From an uncultured Planctomycetota bacterium (lineage in GTDB: Bacteria > Planctomycetota > Planctomycetia > Pirellulales > Thermoguttaceae), in NCBI GenBank assembly GCA_902772705.1, contig CACYBR010000150.1, positions 1 to 32,812 of the forward strand: 32,812 nucleotides of DNA, written 5' to 3'. A program made the position numbers and the translations under genes. The stretch's first letter is position 1, and each line of letters begins with the position of its first letter. Under the pieces are notes generated by a model. It was not told the DNA's origin and made no database searches. It worked only from the letters and a program-made list of their open reading frames with translations. Of the stretch, positions 31,616 through 32,812 are shown one piece after another.

Positions 31616-32812
31616 TCATTTTGAATCAGCGGGAGTGACCGTTGGCCAGTTATGTTCTTCGCCGAAGCGTTTGATCGCTTCATACGCGGGCTTGCCCGGT
31701 CGGAAGCTGTGTTCGGTGAAGAAAACCTGCCCGTCGACCTCTGGAGACGCCGCCATGTAGTCGAGCTGACGATCAAGTTCCTTGAGATCGCGCCACGCTT
31801 CTGTCTTGGAGTTCGGATCGAGCCGATAGGCAGCGACGCCGACGTATAGTTTGACGTCCGTGTCGGCGACGACGTCGGACCACCAGTCGGTCAGAATTGA
31901 GAAGTCGGCAATCTCAAAGCCGATATGCCAGTAAATCTGAGGAATGACGGCGTCGATTGTTTCTTCTTTGATCCATTTGCGCACGTCGGCATACAGGTTG
32001 AAGTAGCATTGATTGCCACGCGTTTCGCTACCGAGAGGATGACTGTCCTTGTTTGCCCAGATTCCAGCCGGGCTGACGCTCCATACGACGTCTTTGCGGA
32101 TCTGATGAATCGCGTTAGCCGCCTCGGCAATGAAGCGATTAACGTTGTCACGGCGCCAGTCTTCGATGTTGTCGATTCCACGTCCGTATTTTTTATACGT
32201 TTCGGAATCTTCCTCGATTTTACGTTCCGGATAGAAGTAATCGTCGATGTGAACGCCGTCGACGTCATAATTTCTAACGATCTCCGCGATTCCCTGAACG
32301 ACGTGTTTGCGCGCCTCTGGAATGCCGGGATTCAAATAGAATCGATCGCCGTGTTTGAAAGTCCAATCAGGATGTTGACGCGCAGGATTATCCTCGGCGA
32401 GATCTTCGAGTTCTTTCTTGCCAACAGTCACGCGGTACGGGTTAATCCATGCGTGAAGCTCAAGACCACGACTATGCGCGGCTTTGACCCAGTATCCAAG
32501 AACGTCAAAATTCTTGTCAGGCGCGACTCCCTGTTCGCCCGTGACGAAGCTTGACCAGGGGTAGAGTTTTGACGGATAGAACGCGTCGCCCATTGGACGA
32601 ACCTGAAGAAAGATCGCTGTGAAATGAAGCGCGGCGGCGCGGTCAAGGATTTCGTCTGCTTCCTTCGCGAGCTCTTCGGCGCTCAATCCTCGTTTCGACG
32701 GGTAGTCAATATTGGAAACGGTCGAGACCCAAAGTCCGCGAAACTGTTTGCTCTGCCGAATGTAATCTTCCTGCGTTGGGTTCTTGAGGGGCGACGTTGT
32801 TCCTTCCTGCGC
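31616..32812 (-). CDS. GHL10 (DUF187, DigH/YngK-like) glycosyl hydrolase; N-terminus outside the window
   Basis: The frame is open to the window edge and gives 398 residues ending at 31616. The N-terminal visible part contains RGLWVSTVSNIDYPS, the family's opening strand, followed by the TIM-barrel motifs FLQVRPMGDAFYPS, HAWINPYRV and DGVHIDDYFYPER. These define the glycosyl hydrolase-like 10 family. Its characterised member, E. coli DigH, cuts peptidoglycan glycan strands stripped of peptides; other members may act on other polysaccharides. Only the signal peptide and a few residues should be missing. An internal TTG at 32686 is not a start, because conserved sequence continues upstream of it. 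A terminator lies just beyond the stop. Confidence 0.88.
   Translation of the reverse strand, partial: AQEGTTSPLKNPTQEDYIRQSKQFRGLWVSTVSNIDYPSKRGLSAEELAKEADEILDRAAALHFTAIFLQVRPMGDAFYPSKLYPWSSFVTGEQGVAPDKNFDVLGYWVKAAHSRGLELHAWINPYRVTVGKKELEDLAEDNPARQHPDWTFKHGDRFYLNPGIPEARKHVVQGIAEIVRNYDVDGVHIDDYFYPERKIEEDSETYKKYGRGIDNIEDWRRDNVNRFIAEAANAIHQIRKDVVWSVSPAGIWANKDSHPLGSETRGNQCYFNLYADVRKWIKEETIDAVIPQIYWHIGFEIADFSILTDWWSDVVADTDVKLYVGVAAYRLDPNSKTEAWRDLKELDRQLDYMAASPEVDGQVFFTEHSFRPGKPAYEAIKRFGEEHNWPTVTPADSK

Overview
The window looks like a chromosomal segment of a Planctomycetota bacterium, probably an anaerobic or microaerophilic carbohydrate-degrading lineage of the gut or rumen type. The evidence is indirect. 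It has many exported glycoside hydrolases with LamG/concanavalin-like modules. It has a very large exported di-haem protein with a hydrazine-synthase-alpha-like middle region, an architecture I associate with Planctomycetes. It also has a GHL10 hydrolase, a periplasmic prolyl oligopeptidase, and a PerR/reverse-rubrerythrin pair typical of organisms avoiding oxygen. Base composition is near 50% G+C with a marked excess of GACG/CGTC words. That bias opens long spurious frames antisense to the real genes. No rRNA, tRNA, CRISPR array, IS element, transposase or integrase was seen.

Layout. 1-5.1 kb: the C-terminal half of a GH78 alpha-L-rhamnosidase and a sodium:solute symporter (+), convergent with a GH33 sialidase (-) across a bidirectional terminator. 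5.2-6.4 kb: perR followed by a reverse rubrerythrin (-), with a repeat-bearing AT-rich promoter. 6.5-12.7 kb: three exported carbohydrate-active proteins (+): a GH43 propeller behind a clear sigma70-type promoter, a LamG + GH32-like protein, and a GH5-like barrel carrying an inserted carbohydrate-binding-like module. 12.9-18.2 kb: the 1195-residue LamG/HzsA-like/di-haem protein and a polysaccharide flippase (+). 18.3-21.4 kb: a pyridoxal/pyridoxamine kinase and a prolyl oligopeptidase (-). 21.6-24.2 kb: a CbiM(+PDGLE-like)-CbiQ-CbiO nickel/cobalt ECF importer (+). 24.3-29.0 kb: a membrane-anchored low-complexity protein, a second sialidase-like protein and a Tat-exported metallophosphoesterase with a C-terminal LamG (-). 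29.2-30.4 kb: a DegT/DnrJ/EryC1-type sugar aminotransferase (-). 30.7-31.5 kb: an exported C39-like cysteine peptidase (+). 31.6 kb to the end: a GHL10/DigH-like hydrolase (-), truncated by the window.

How they fit. Rhamnosidase, sialidases, GH43, GH32-like and GH5-like enzymes would release rhamnose, sialic acid, pentoses and other sugars outside the cytoplasmic membrane, and the SSS symporter could import one product. No SusC/SusD pair is present. PerR and rubrerythrin form a peroxide-defence unit. The ECF importer supplies Ni or Co. The flippase and aminotransferase belong to surface-glycan synthesis but are not clustered with other such genes. Transcription units are separated by strong hairpins, several shared by convergent genes.

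The least explained objects are the di-haem HzsA-like protein, the GH32-like enzyme with an altered nucleophile motif, the C39-like peptidase with four cysteines spaced every four residues, and the low-complexity membrane protein. I do not see a self-evidently new multi-gene system.
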